NCBI GenBank assembly: GCA_014879845.1
Contig: JACSRI010000157.1
Span: 1-34,437 of the forward strand
Length of the DNA: 34,437 nt
From: Opitutaceae bacterium
Lineage (GTDB): Bacteria > Verrucomicrobiota > Verrucomicrobiia > Opitutales > Opitutaceae
Direction: 5' to 3'
Below the pieces are notes generated by a model that was not told the DNA's origin, searched no databases, and saw nothing but the letters and a program-made list of their open reading frames with translations. The translations under genes were made by a program, and so were the position numbers. This document shows positions 14,628 to 22,966 of the stretch, piece after piece (position 1 is the first letter of the stretch; each line of letters begins with the position of its first letter).

Positions 14628-17531
14628 ATGTCACTCCTCAGCGCTTCCCATCTCCTCCGGCGGGTCCTCGTGGGCCTGCTCATCATGCTCGCGGGTGCTG
14701 CGCACCTGCGAGCCCAGGCTGCGACCGGCGTCGTGTCCGGTCGCGTTTCCGACGGGGCCACGGGCCGATCACTCCAGGGCGCCATCGTGCGCGTGGCCGA
14801 CTCGGTACTCGTTGCCTATACCGACCAGGAAGGGCGTTTTGTGCTGTCCGGCGTGCCTGCCGGGGAACGGCGCATCGAGGCCGAGTACGTCGGCCTCGAT
14901 GCCTCCACCCAACAGGTCACCGTCGCCGGTGGTCGCGGCGAGACCGTGAATTTCGCCCTCGAGAAGGCGGAGGTGGAACTCGCCGAACTGCGCATCACCG
15001 GCCAGGCCCAGGGCCAGGCGCGCGCGATCAATCAGCAGAAGACGGCCAGCGGCATCATGAACATCGTCTCCGAGGAGGCGTTCGGCCCGATGCTCGATGG
15101 CAACATCGGCCAGGCTCTGCAGCGCCTGCCGGGTGTGAGTGTCGACGAGGACCAGGACGGCTCGCAGGGCAGCATCAACATCCGCGGCATCGCCGGTGAG
15201 TTCAACTCCGTGCAGATCGACGGCAACCGCGTGCCCTCCTCCGGCGGCAGCCGCAGCTTCAATCCCCGCCAGATGGCGGCCGACGGCGTGACCACGATCG
15301 AGGTGGTCAAGGCGCCGACGCCCGACCGCGACGGCGACGCCATCGGCGGCATCGTCAACCTCGTCTCGCGCACCGCCTTCGAGCGCGACGGACGCTCGAT
15401 GCGGCTCAAGGTCGGCGCCACGCTCAACGAAGAGCCCGGCAACTGGGGCTACTCGGCCGCTCTCAACTACGCCGACATCTTCAGCGTCGGCGGCGGTTTC
15501 AAGAACCTCGGCGTGAGCTTCAGCCTGAGCAGCTACGAGACGGACCGCTATTCCATCAACGCCGACCAGGACTGGGTGCAGGTCGATCCCGAGACCAACC
15601 CGCAGCTCGATTTCACCGGGTACGACCTCCCGGTCTGGTTCATGGAGGCGACGCATTGGGAGCACGACACGCGCACGACCAACACGTCGACGCTGAGCGG
15701 CTCGATCGACTTCCGCACGAGCGAGCAGGACGCGTTTTACTTCCGGCCGATGTTCAGCCACTTCGACCGCAACGGCGTGAAGTACGAGACCGACGTCGAC
15801 ATCGACACGCGCTTCCAAAACGCAGCCGGCGGCCGCAAGACCTACGCCGAGCTCACGCCGACCTCCGGCCTCGGCACGGCGGGCAACAGCGGCAGCCGCA
15901 GCTCGCGCGGCTGGATCGGCACCAACGACGACCTCGATAACGATCTCTACTCGCTGAACTTCGGCGGCCGCCATGAACGCGACGCCAGCCTGCTCACCTA
16001 CGATCTCTACTACTCGCAGAACAAGCAGCAGCTCAACGACGGCGCCGAGCTCAACATGCTCATGGAGCCGACCGATCCGTGGTTTGTGCACGAATACGTG
16101 GTCGAGGACGCCGACGGCTTCGTCCGCGTCGACGTGGTCAATGGCGTCGACCCGACCGACCTCAGCCTCATGTCCGAGGGCGAACTGATCGAGGAGACCT
16201 CCGTCAAGACCGAGGAGGTCGTGAGCGGTCGCCTCGACTGGCAGCGCCGCTTCACCGGCGACCGCGGCACATTCACCTTCAAGACTGGCGCCAAGTACCA
16301 CTCCAGCGACATGGAGTTCGACCAGAGCGTCGACGTCTACTCGATGGACGAGACCTTCCCCTACGCCGACGTGCTCACGCCCACGAGCGAGGTGATCCTG
16401 CTCAAGCCGAAGTACTACAACGTCCATCCGCGCATCGGCCAGGACCTCCTCCGCACCAATCCGGAGCTTTTTGAACTCGAGGAGGAGGATTCGCTCGAGG
16501 ACAGCAACTTCGAGGACTACGACGCCACGCAGACCACGAGCGCGGCCTATGTCATGGGCACCTACCAGACCGGCCCGCACACGGTGGTGGCCGGCGTGCG
16601 CCTCGAAAATACGAAGTGGAGAAACACCAACAAGGTCGTGAGCTACCTGGACGGCGAGGCCTCCGTCGAGGAAGTGAAGACCTCGAACTCGCACAGCTTC
16701 TGGCTCCCCGGCGTGCACTTCCGCCACGAGCTGAAGAAGAACCTCATCCTGCGCGAGAGCTACAACCGCAGCTACGGCCGTCCGCGCCTGAGCGAGCTGT
16801 CCAGCGGCCGCTTCATCAACGAGGACGGCGACATCGCCGACGGCAATCCCGACCTCAAGCCCGCGGTCTCCGACAACTTCGACGCCCAGCTCGAGTTCTA
16901 CACGCAGACCGAGGGGCTCTACTCGATCGGCTTCTTCTACAAGCGCGTGAGCGACTTCACTTACACGCAGGTCTACGACTTCAACGAGCTCGATGCCGAC
17001 GGCATCCCGATCCCCGCCGAGGACGGCGATTTCGAATACGAGCGCCCGGTCAACGGCACGGACGCGACCAACTACGGCGTGGAGCTGATCGCCCGCCAGC
17101 GCCTCTACTTCCTGCCCGGTGCGCTGCGGGGCCTGTCGGCCTCCTTCAGCGCGACGTTCACGGAGAGCGATGCCGAGTATCCGAATCGCGATGACCGCGA
17201 CGACCTGCCGCTCGAGGGTTTCTCCGACTTCCTCGCCACAGCCTCGCTCGAGTATGACTGGAAGGGCTTCAATGCCCGCCTCGACTACCGCACGCGCAGC
17301 GAGTATGTCGAGGGTCTGGGCGACTCGATCGAGACCGACGAGTTCTACGCCTCGGAATACCGGCTCGATGCCGAGATCGGCTACCGCCTGCGCGACGGGC
17401 TCACGCTTTTCGCCACGGTGACCAATCTCACCGACCGCGGACAGATCTCCTTCGCGGGCTACCGTCGTTTCGTCGAGGACGCCAGCTACGCCGGCCGCAA
17501 GTGGACCTTCGGCGCGGAGTACTCGTTCTGA
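14628..17531 (+). CDS. TonB-dependent receptor 2 with N-terminal carboxypeptidase-regulatory-like domain
   Basis: 967 aa. Signal peptide (1-31), then a CarboxypepD_reg-like beta sandwich (about 35-110, GVVSGRVSDGATGRSLQGA). Next comes a plug (about 125-255) with IGQALQRLPGVSVDEDQDG, INIRGI and TTIEVVKAPTPDRDGDAIGG. The large barrel ends KWTFGAEYSF. The plug wording matches the Caulobacter/Xanthomonas-type receptor family (TIGR01782). The start at 14628 has a strong GGGGGGAG just upstream; the TTG at 14595 is in frame but inferior. A phosphatase and phytase follow at 96 and 13 bp. An organic phosphate or phytate-derived ligand is therefore inferred from context, not from the receptor sequence. 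Confidence 0.92.
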   Translation: MSLLSASHLLRRVLVGLLIMLAGAAHLRAQAATGVVSGRVSDGATGRSLQGAIVRVADSVLVAYTDQEGRFVLSGVPAGERRIEAEYVGLDASTQQVTVAGGRGETVNFALEKAEVELAELRITGQAQGQARAINQQKTASGIMNIVSEEAFGPMLDGNIGQALQRLPGVSVDEDQDGSQGSINIRGIAGEFNSVQIDGNRVPSSGGSRSFNPRQMAADGVTTIEVVKAPTPDRDGDAIGGIVNLVSRTAFERDGRSMRLKVGATLNEEPGNWGYSAALNYADIFSVGGGFKNLGVSFSLSSYETDRYSINADQDWVQVDPETNPQLDFTGYDLPVWFMEATHWEHDTRTTNTSTLSGSIDFRTSEQDAFYFRPMFSHFDRNGVKYETDVDIDTRFQNAAGGRKTYAELTPTSGLGTAGNSGSRSSRGWIGTNDDLDNDLYSLNFGGRHERDASLLTYDLYYSQNKQQLNDGAELNMLMEPTDPWFVHEYVVEDADGFVRVDVVNGVDPTDLSLMSEGELIEETSVKTEEVVSGRLDWQRRFTGDRGTFTFKTGAKYHSSDMEFDQSVDVYSMDETFPYADVLTPTSEVILLKPKYYNVHPRIGQDLLRTNPELFELEEEDSLEDSNFEDYDATQTTSAAYVMGTYQTGPHTVVAGVRLENTKWRNTNKVVSYLDGEASVEEVKTSNSHSFWLPGVHFRHELKKNLILRESYNRSYGRPRLSELSSGRFINEDGDIADGNPDLKPAVSDNFDAQLEFYTQTEGLYSIGFFYKRVSDFTYTQVYDFNELDADGIPIPAEDGDFEYERPVNGTDATNYGVELIARQRLYFLPGALRGLSASFSATFTESDAEYPNRDDRDDLPLEGFSDFLATASLEYDWKGFNARLDYRTRSEYVEGLGDSIETDEFYASEYRLDAEIGYRLRDGLTLFATVTNLTDRGQISFAGYRRFVEDASYAGRKWTFGAEYSF

Positions 17532-17552
17532 GCCACGTCCACCCTGGCATCC

Positions 17553-17580
17553 GCGGCGTGCGCCCTTCGGTGCGCGCCGC
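17553..17580 (+). other. Strong stem-loop between receptor 2 and the phosphatase
   Basis: An 11-bp stem (17553-17563 with 17570-17580, two G-U pairs) is closed by a CCTTCG loop that can be read as a C(UUCG)G tetraloop. It is not followed by a T tract. It could partly terminate, or protect the upstream receptor mRNA 3' end, so that receptor and enzymes are made in different amounts. This is a prediction from pairing only. Confidence 0.55.
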
Positions 17581-17627
17581 ATGTTGCGTGTAGGTATTTC
17601 CCAGTTCTCTTTTCGGACCTCCTTTCC

Positions 17628-19262
17628 ATGCGTCACTCGCTCTTTCTGGCTTCGCTGATCGGGCTGCCGATCGCGCTGATCGCCCATGATGACCACGACC
17701 ACGCGTCGTGGCAGCCCGAGCGCTATCCCGATGCGGCCGCGCACGCGCCGCGGCCGCTGCCCGACCGCGTCGTGCTCACCTGGGATGGCGATCCCGCCAC
17801 CTCGCAGGCCGTAACCTGGCGCACCGACCCGTCGATCGAGCGCGCCGTCGCCGAGCTCGCGCTGGCCAACGACCTCGGGCGCGCACTCGTGCCCACGCGT
17901 TTCGATGCGACCACCGTCGAATTCACCAGCGACCTCAGCACCGCCCACTACCACAGCGTGAGCTTTCGCGATCTCGCGCCCGACACGCTCTACACCTACC
18001 GCGTCGGCGACGGGGTGAACTGGTCGGAGTGGTTTCACTTCCGCACGGCGGCGCGCGAGGCGCGGCGGTTTTCCTTCATCTACTTCGGCGACGCGCAGAA
18101 CGACATCCGCACGCACTGGTCGCGCGTGTTTCGCGAGGCCTTCCGCGAGGCTCCGCGCGCCGCGTTCACGCTGCACGCCGGCGACCTGATCAACGAGGAC
18201 GCGAGCGACGCGGAGTGGGGCGAGTGGCACGGGGCGCCCGCCTGGGTCAACGGTACGATCCCGGTCGTCGCCACGCCGGGAAACCACGAGTACTACCGCG
18301 CCAACGCCGGGCCCGAGCACGAGCGGTTCTGGCGCACGAAGGACGGGAAGGACATCGCGGTCGACCTCGAGACGACCAAGATCTGGGATGACGCAGGCAA
18401 GGTCGTCGCGGTGCGCGTGGTCGCCCGCACCGCCGAAGGAAGATCAGGTGAACTCACGCACGACACCAAGCGCATCACCGCGGTCGACGCCGGCATCACG
18501 GCGCTGACCGGGTTCGCTGCGGCGGACCTCGTGGGCACGGAGCCGTCGAAGCATCCGCTGCGCGACCGGCCGCGAGATCCCGGCGTGCCGGCGGTCAGCC
18601 AGCACTGGCGCCCACAGTTCGCATTTCCAGTGCAGGACATCCCGGCCGGCCTGGAGGAGACCTGCTACTCCATCGACTACCAGGGCGCGCGTATCATCGC
18701 GCTCGATTCGAACCAACAGCAGGAGGCGCAGGTCGCCTGGCTGCGCCGCGTCCTCGCGGAGAATCGCCAGCGGTGGACGATTCTCACTTTTCACCATCCC
18801 ATCTTCTCGCCGGCCAAGGATCGCGACAACGCGTCGCTGCGTGCGGTCTGGAAACCCGTGTTCGACGAGTTCCGGGTCGACCTCGTGCTCACCGGCCACG
18901 ACCACACCTACGCGCGCACCGGACGCGTCGATGGCCGTGTGCGCGTGGGCGATACGAACGTGAGCAAGGGCTACACCCAGGCCTATGATCCCGAGATCGG
19001 CACGGTGTATGTCGTGTCGGTAAGCGGCCCGAAGATGTATGACATCACCGACGATTCGTGGGCCGTGCGCATGGCCGAGGACACGCAGCTCTTCCAGGTG
19101 ATCACGGTCGACGGCGACACGCTCCACTTCGAGGCGCGGACCGCGACCAATCGGCTCTACGATGCCTTCACCCTGCGCAAGCGCGCCGGCCAGCCGAACG
19201 AACTGGTCGAGGTGTTCCCTCCCGAAAACCGCCGGCCGCGCGCGGCCACACCCGCGAACTGA
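17628..19262 (+). CDS. Purple-acid-phosphatase-like metallophosphoesterase, secreted
   Basis: 544 aa. After a signal peptide (1-19) the mature protein begins HDDHDHASW. A fibronectin-like PAP N-domain (about 45-140, RVVLTWDGDPATSQAVTW) precedes the metallophosphatase core. Metal-ligand motifs are D155 (YFGDAQND), D186 (HAGDLIN), N219-H220 (GNHEYY), H389/H390 (FHHPIF) and H424/H426 (GHDHTYAR). The Tyr of the GDxxY motif that gives purple enzymes their colour is absent (GDLIN), so the metal pair may differ from Fe-Zn. About 90 residues (235-325) are inserted after the GNHE motif. It likely releases phosphate from an organic ester in the periplasm or at the cell surface, upstream of the phytase. 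Confidence 0.88.
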   Translation: MRHSLFLASLIGLPIALIAHDDHDHASWQPERYPDAAAHAPRPLPDRVVLTWDGDPATSQAVTWRTDPSIERAVAELALANDLGRALVPTRFDATTVEFTSDLSTAHYHSVSFRDLAPDTLYTYRVGDGVNWSEWFHFRTAAREARRFSFIYFGDAQNDIRTHWSRVFREAFREAPRAAFTLHAGDLINEDASDAEWGEWHGAPAWVNGTIPVVATPGNHEYYRANAGPEHERFWRTKDGKDIAVDLETTKIWDDAGKVVAVRVVARTAEGRSGELTHDTKRITAVDAGITALTGFAAADLVGTEPSKHPLRDRPRDPGVPAVSQHWRPQFAFPVQDIPAGLEETCYSIDYQGARIIALDSNQQQEAQVAWLRRVLAENRQRWTILTFHHPIFSPAKDRDNASLRAVWKPVFDEFRVDLVLTGHDHTYARTGRVDGRVRVGDTNVSKGYTQAYDPEIGTVYVVSVSGPKMYDITDDSWAVRMAEDTQLFQVITVDGDTLHFEARTATNRLYDAFTLRKRAGQPNELVEVFPPENRRPRAATPAN

Positions 19263-19275
19263 TCGCTCATTTCAG

Positions 19276-20373
19276 ATGACTTCTCGTATCCATCTTGTGT
19301 TGTCGCTCAGCCTTGCCGCTTTCACCCTCGCGCCGCTGCACGCGAAGGATCCACTCCCGGATCCCGGCGTGCTCCATGCCGGCGCGGTCGCGCCACGCGT
19401 CGTGACCGAGCCGACGCGGCACGACACCGATGACCCGGCCATCTGGATCAACCGGGCCGATCCGTCGCAGAGCCTCATCCTCGGCACCGACAAGGACGTC
19501 GACGGCGCGCTCTATGTCTACGGCCTCGATGGAAAGATCCACCACGACAGGGTCGTGCGCGGCCTCGTGCGCCCGAACAACGTCGACATTGCCTACGGCC
19601 TGCCGGTCGGTGGCGCGGTCGTCGACGTGGCCGTCACGACCGAGCGTTATGCCCATCGCCTGCGCGTCTACCGCCTGCCCGACATGGCGCCGCTCGATGG
19701 TGGCGGCATTCCGGTCTTCGAGGGGGAACGCGCGCGCGACTGCATGGGTGTGTCGCTCTACACGCGCCCATCCGACGGCGCGCTTTTTGCCATCGTCAGC
19801 CGCTCCGACTTCGGGGCGCCGGCGCGCGGTTACCTGCATCAGTATCGGCTCGTCGACGACGGCGCCGGCACCGTGCGGGGCATTTTCGTGCGCGCGTTCG
19901 GCGAATGGAGCGGAACGAAGGAGGTCGAGGCCATCGCGGTGGATGACGCGGCCGGTTTTGTCTACTACAGCGACGAGGGATTCGGCGTGCGCAAGTACCT
20001 CGCCGATCCGCTGGCCGACGACGCCGAGGATGAACTGACGCAGCTCGGCACGGCGGGTTTTGCCGAGGACCACGAGGGGATCTCGATCTACGAGTTCGAC
20101 GCGGCGAGCGGCTACATCCTCGTCTCCAACCAGCAGGCCGACACCTTCCGCATCTTTGCGCGCGAGGGCGGCCCGGGCGGTCCGCACGACCACGGCTTCC
20201 TCGGCAGTGTGCGCCTGAGCACACGCGCAAGCGACGGCAGCGACGTGACCTTTCGCACACTCTCGCCGCAATTTCCCGGTGGCCTGTTCGTCGCGATGTC
20301 GACTGACCGGACCTTCCACCTCTACGCCTGGGAGGACATCGCGAAGGCGGCGGGGCTGAAGGTGCGACGGTAG
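19276..20373 (+). CDS. Beta-propeller (alkaline) phytase
   Basis: 365 aa with signal peptide MTSRIHLVLSLSLAAFTLAPLHA. It aligns along its length with Bacillus-type 3-phytases, six-bladed propellers that hydrolyse Ca-phytate. Matching blocks are DDPAIW (52-57), LILGTDK, RPNNVDIAYGLPVGG, KEVEAIAVDDAAGFVYYSDE, DHEGISIYEF, YILVSNQQADTFRIF and, at the end, FPGGLFVAMSTDRTFHLYAW. The acidic residues of these blocks are the Ca and phosphate ligands in the family. The start is 13 bp after the phosphatase stop, with no clear SD, so coupling by termination-reinitiation is likely. Frames reaching upstream to 19162 overlap the phosphatase and lack a signal peptide. Confidence 0.92.
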   Translation: MTSRIHLVLSLSLAAFTLAPLHAKDPLPDPGVLHAGAVAPRVVTEPTRHDTDDPAIWINRADPSQSLILGTDKDVDGALYVYGLDGKIHHDRVVRGLVRPNNVDIAYGLPVGGAVVDVAVTTERYAHRLRVYRLPDMAPLDGGGIPVFEGERARDCMGVSLYTRPSDGALFAIVSRSDFGAPARGYLHQYRLVDDGAGTVRGIFVRAFGEWSGTKEVEAIAVDDAAGFVYYSDEGFGVRKYLADPLADDAEDELTQLGTAGFAEDHEGISIYEFDAASGYILVSNQQADTFRIFAREGGPGGPHDHGFLGSVRLSTRASDGSDVTFRTLSPQFPGGLFVAMSTDRTFHLYAWEDIAKAAGLKVRR

Positions 20374-20404
20374 GAAAGCGGGCGTGCGAGGGCGACGAAG
20401 TCTT

Positions 20405-20485
20405 GAGGTAGGGCGAGGCCTCCGGCCGAGCCGCGTCAGCGAGGTGCGTGCGAGCGCGGCTCGGCCGGAGGCCTCGCCCTACCTC
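20405..20485. repeat. REPIN-like perfect inverted repeat, copy 2
   Basis: Arms of 31 bp (20405-20435 and 20455-20485) are perfect inverted copies around a 19-nt loop. Each arm is itself an imperfect hairpin, GGCGAGGCC-TCC-GGCCGAGCC. It lies between the convergent phytase and sensor-kinase genes. The kinase stop codon (TAG, complement of 20479-20481) is formed by the first bases of the repeat. It may act as a two-way transcription stop, although no T tract follows on either side. Confidence 0.9.
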
Positions 20486-21843
20486 GGAGTGTGCGGCAGG
20501 CGGATCGTCACGCGCAGGCCGCCGCCGTCGCGGTTGACTGCGGTGATTGTCCCGCCGTGGGCTTCGACGATGCTGCGTGCGATGGCGAGGCCGAGGCCGC
20601 TGCCGCCGGGTGCGTGCTCGTCGGCGCCCGGGCCGCGCACGAAGCGGCCGAAAATCTGCTCGAGCTGCTCGGGCGGCACGCCGGGACCTTGGTCGTCGAT
20701 AGTGATCGTCCACGCGTCGGTGGCGCAGCCTGACCCGAGTGTGATGCTGCGACCCTTGGGTGTGTGGCGGATGGCGTTGGAGAGGACGTTGAGCAGGACC
20801 TGGCGGACGAGCACGGCGTCGAACTCGGCCGTGCCGGAGTCGTGGCGCGTGACGTGGAAGGTCAGACCGCGGTCCTCGCACAGCGCGGCGGCGTCTTCGT
20901 CGATCTCGGCGACGAAGCGCTGCAGGTCATGGCGGCGCCGGTCGAGCGGGAGACTGCCGGCGTCGGCCTTGGCGATGAAGAGCAGGCTCTCGACGAGCTT
21001 GTTCAGCCGCGTGATCTCCTCGAGCTGACTCTCGACCTGGGCGAGGTCGGCCGGCGTGAGCGCGCTCGAGTGCTGCAGGCGTTCGGCGTGCAGCCGGATG
21101 AGCGAGAGCGGGGTCTTGAGTTCGTGCGAGGCGTCGGCGGTGAAGCGTTTCACCTGCTCGAAGGCGGCCTCGAGGCGCGCGAAGAGGTCGTTGAGGAGGC
21201 GGGCGAGGGCGGCGATCTCGTCCTTGCCGGCGGGCACGGGCAGGCGTTCGGAAAGGTTGCTCGCGCTGATATGCTGGGCCGAGCGCTGCATCGCACGCAC
21301 GGGTTTGAGCGCGATCTCGCTGAGCAGCAGGCCGACGACGATCGAGCAGAGGAAAAGCAGGGGCAGCCCGACGAGGAGCAGCCGCTGGTATTGGTCGATG
21401 AGCTGCTCGACCTGCTCGAGGTTGGTCGCGATCTGCACGTGGTAGGTCTGGTAGTACTGCTCGCGCACGCGGATCGGTTCATCGCGCAGGGTGACCGTGC
21501 GCACGGCCGTCACGCGATCGCCGAGATCGGGCAGGACAAGATCGCCGAGATTGCGCGACCGGAAGATCACGCCCTCGCCGTCGCGGTGGATCTGAAAGTA
21601 GTAGATGGGCGCGTCGATCTCCGTGTGGCCGCGGAGGGCGGAGATGAGCTCGTCGTGCGGGAGCCGCTCGGGATGCGGCCCCATGCGGTGCAGGATTTCC
21701 TCCGTCTCGGCTGCGAGGAGGAAGTCGATGCCGTCGTGCATCTGCTTGCGGACGACGAAATACCCGATCGCCGCAGCCGAGCCGGCGGTGAGCGTCACCG
21801 CGAGGCTGAACCAGAGTGTGAGCCGAAAACGCAACGACCTCAT
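20479..21843 (-). CDS. Sensor histidine kinase, CusS-like
   Basis: 454 aa. TM1 (about 9-31), a periplasmic sensor region (32-154), TM2 (about 155-177), HAMP (178-230), an H-box with H240 (TADASHELKTPLSLIR), an N-box NVLSNAIRHTP, and G-boxes DDQGPGVP and GGSGLGLAIA. Length and layout resemble the CusS/heavy-metal sensor group, but the ligand is not evident. Its start overlaps the response-regulator stop by ATGA. It is the last gene of the ten-gene unit, which suggests it controls that unit. The C-terminus ends PHTPR and the stop codon comes from the adjoining repeat, so the original protein may have been longer. Confidence 0.93.
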   Translation of the reverse strand: MRSLRFRLTLWFSLAVTLTAGSAAAIGYFVVRKQMHDGIDFLLAAETEEILHRMGPHPERLPHDELISALRGHTEIDAPIYYFQIHRDGEGVIFRSRNLGDLVLPDLGDRVTAVRTVTLRDEPIRVREQYYQTYHVQIATNLEQVEQLIDQYQRLLLVGLPLLFLCSIVVGLLLSEIALKPVRAMQRSAQHISASNLSERLPVPAGKDEIAALARLLNDLFARLEAAFEQVKRFTADASHELKTPLSLIRLHAERLQHSSALTPADLAQVESQLEEITRLNKLVESLLFIAKADAGSLPLDRRRHDLQRFVAEIDEDAAALCEDRGLTFHVTRHDSGTAEFDAVLVRQVLLNVLSNAIRHTPKGRSITLGSGCATDAWTITIDDQGPGVPPEQLEQIFGRFVRGPGADEHAPGGSGLGLAIARSIVEAHGGTITAVNRDGGGLRVTIRLPHTPR

Positions 21844-22508
21844 GGCAGCACGTAGCCTGTGCCGCGCACGGTGCGGATGAGTGGCGTGCCATCCGTGCCG
21901 TTCGGCAGTTTCGTGCGCAGCTTCTTCACGTAGACGTCGATGAGGTTGGTTTCCGAGTCGAAGGAGGTTTCCCAGATGCGCTCGGCGATCTGCGTGCGCG
22001 TGAGCACGCGGCCGGGGTTGGCGAGAAACAGCTCGAGCAGCGCGAACTCGCGTCCGGTCAGGTCGACGGGCTGGCCGGCGGCCGTGACCTTGCGGCTGAG
22101 CAGGTCCATGCCGATGCCGGCGTGCTCGTAGCGCGTGCGCTTCTGTTTGGACTCGCGGCGCAGCAGGCTGCGCAGCCGCGCGAGTAGTTCGTCGAAGCTG
22201 AAGGGTTTGGGCAGGTAGTCGTCGGCGCCGAGGTTGAGCCCGGTGATGCGGTCGTCGACCTGGCCGCGCGCGGAGAGGATCACGACCGGCTCGGAAAATC
22301 CCGACTGTCTCCAGCGTCTGAGGACATCGAGGCCGGAGCCGTCGGGCAGGCCGATGTCGAGAACGATGGCGTCGTAGTGCGACTCGGCCAGCGCGTCCTC
22401 CGCCGCGGCGCACGTCCCGACGAGTGTCGCCGTGTAAGCGGCCTCCTGCAGGCCCTTCTGGATGAATTGGCCGAGCTTGCGCTCGTCTTCGACGACCAGG
22501 ATTTTCAT
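21840..22508 (-). CDS. OmpR-family response regulator, CusR-like
   Basis: 222 aa. The receiver domain has the acidic pair E7/D8, phospho-acceptor D51 in AIVLDIGLPDGSG and the conserved Lys in LPKPFSFDEL. The C-terminal winged helix carries LTGREFALLELFLANPGRV and the LIDVYVKKLR...IRTVRGTGYVL recognition region. It is transcribed with the kinase at 20479 (ATGA overlap) and the cytochrome upstream (ATGA overlap). The wording VDLTGREFALLELF is common in copper/heavy-metal regulators of the CusR/CopR group. That makes a metal or redox signal plausible, not proven. Confidence 0.95.
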   Translation of the reverse strand: MKILVVEDERKLGQFIQKGLQEAAYTATLVGTCAAAEDALAESHYDAIVLDIGLPDGSGLDVLRRWRQSGFSEPVVILSARGQVDDRITGLNLGADDYLPKPFSFDELLARLRSLLRRESKQKRTRYEHAGIGMDLLSRKVTAAGQPVDLTGREFALLELFLANPGRVLTRTQIAERIWETSFDSETNLIDVYVKKLRTKLPNGTDGTPLIRTVRGTGYVLP

Positions 22509-22966
22509 GGGGCTTCCGGAGCGGAAGTCTCGCCCTCGCGGCCGAGCGAGTCGAGGTAATCGAGCAGCGCCTCGCCGCGCCGATCGCCCTCGGCGAACAG
22601 GTGGGCGTAGGACGGCATGCGCGAGTGCGGCGAGACGAGGCGCGGCGTCGTGAGGTGCAGGCGTTGCCAGTCGCGGATGCGCCGTTGACCGACGTTCATG
22701 AGGTCGGGTCCCTGGCGGCGGTTGCCGATCAACGCAGGCGCCTGCTGGCGGGAGAACTCCGGGTCGCGCGCCGCGCCCCAGAGTTCCTCATCGCGCGTGC
22801 CCGGACGGATGAACTGCGAGTGGCAGTGCATGCAGCCCTCACTGATGTAGACCTGACGGCCGAGCGCGGCGCCGGTCAGCGCCGGTTCGGGGCGCAGCGC
22901 CGTGGCGATGAGCGTCGCTGCCGGGACGGCGAGGAAGACGAGGAGCGGAAGCCAGCGGGTGGTCAT
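22505..22966 (-). CDS. CcoO-like membrane-anchored mono-haem cytochrome c
   Basis: 153 aa with an N-terminal anchor (about 5-22) and a periplasmic domain. The haem site is C45-M-H-C48-H49 in YISEGCMHCHSQFIRP. A likely axial Met is M117 in SRMPSYAHLF. The strings SQFIRP, GPDLMNVGQRR and HLTTPRLVSPHSRMPSY closely follow CcoO, the mono-haem subunit of cbb3 oxidase, but the protein is shorter than classical CcoO (about 200 aa). It probably passes electrons to the CcoN-like protein at 24508. No CcoP or CcoQ is present. It overlaps both neighbours by ATGA. Confidence 0.92.
   Translation of the reverse strand: MTTRWLPLLVFLAVPAATLIATALRPEPALTGAALGRQVYISEGCMHCHSQFIRPGTRDEELWGAARDPEFSRQQAPALIGNRRQGPDLMNVGQRRIRDWQRLHLTTPRLVSPHSRMPSYAHLFAEGDRRGEALLDYLDSLGREGETSAPEAP

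Noticed and set aside
14769-18320. A 1,183-codon open frame antisense to receptor 2 and the phosphatase
   Set aside because: GC-rich DNA with strong third-position bias leaves the opposite strand open. The translation is Ala/Val/Glu/Arg-rich without motifs, and it lies opposite two clear genes.
20479-22508. The two-component system as the PhoBR regulator of the adjacent phytase locus
   Set aside because: It is convergent to the phytase, is coupled to the cytochrome gene, and the kinase has a large periplasmic domain with CusS-like layout and no PAS domain typical of PhoR.
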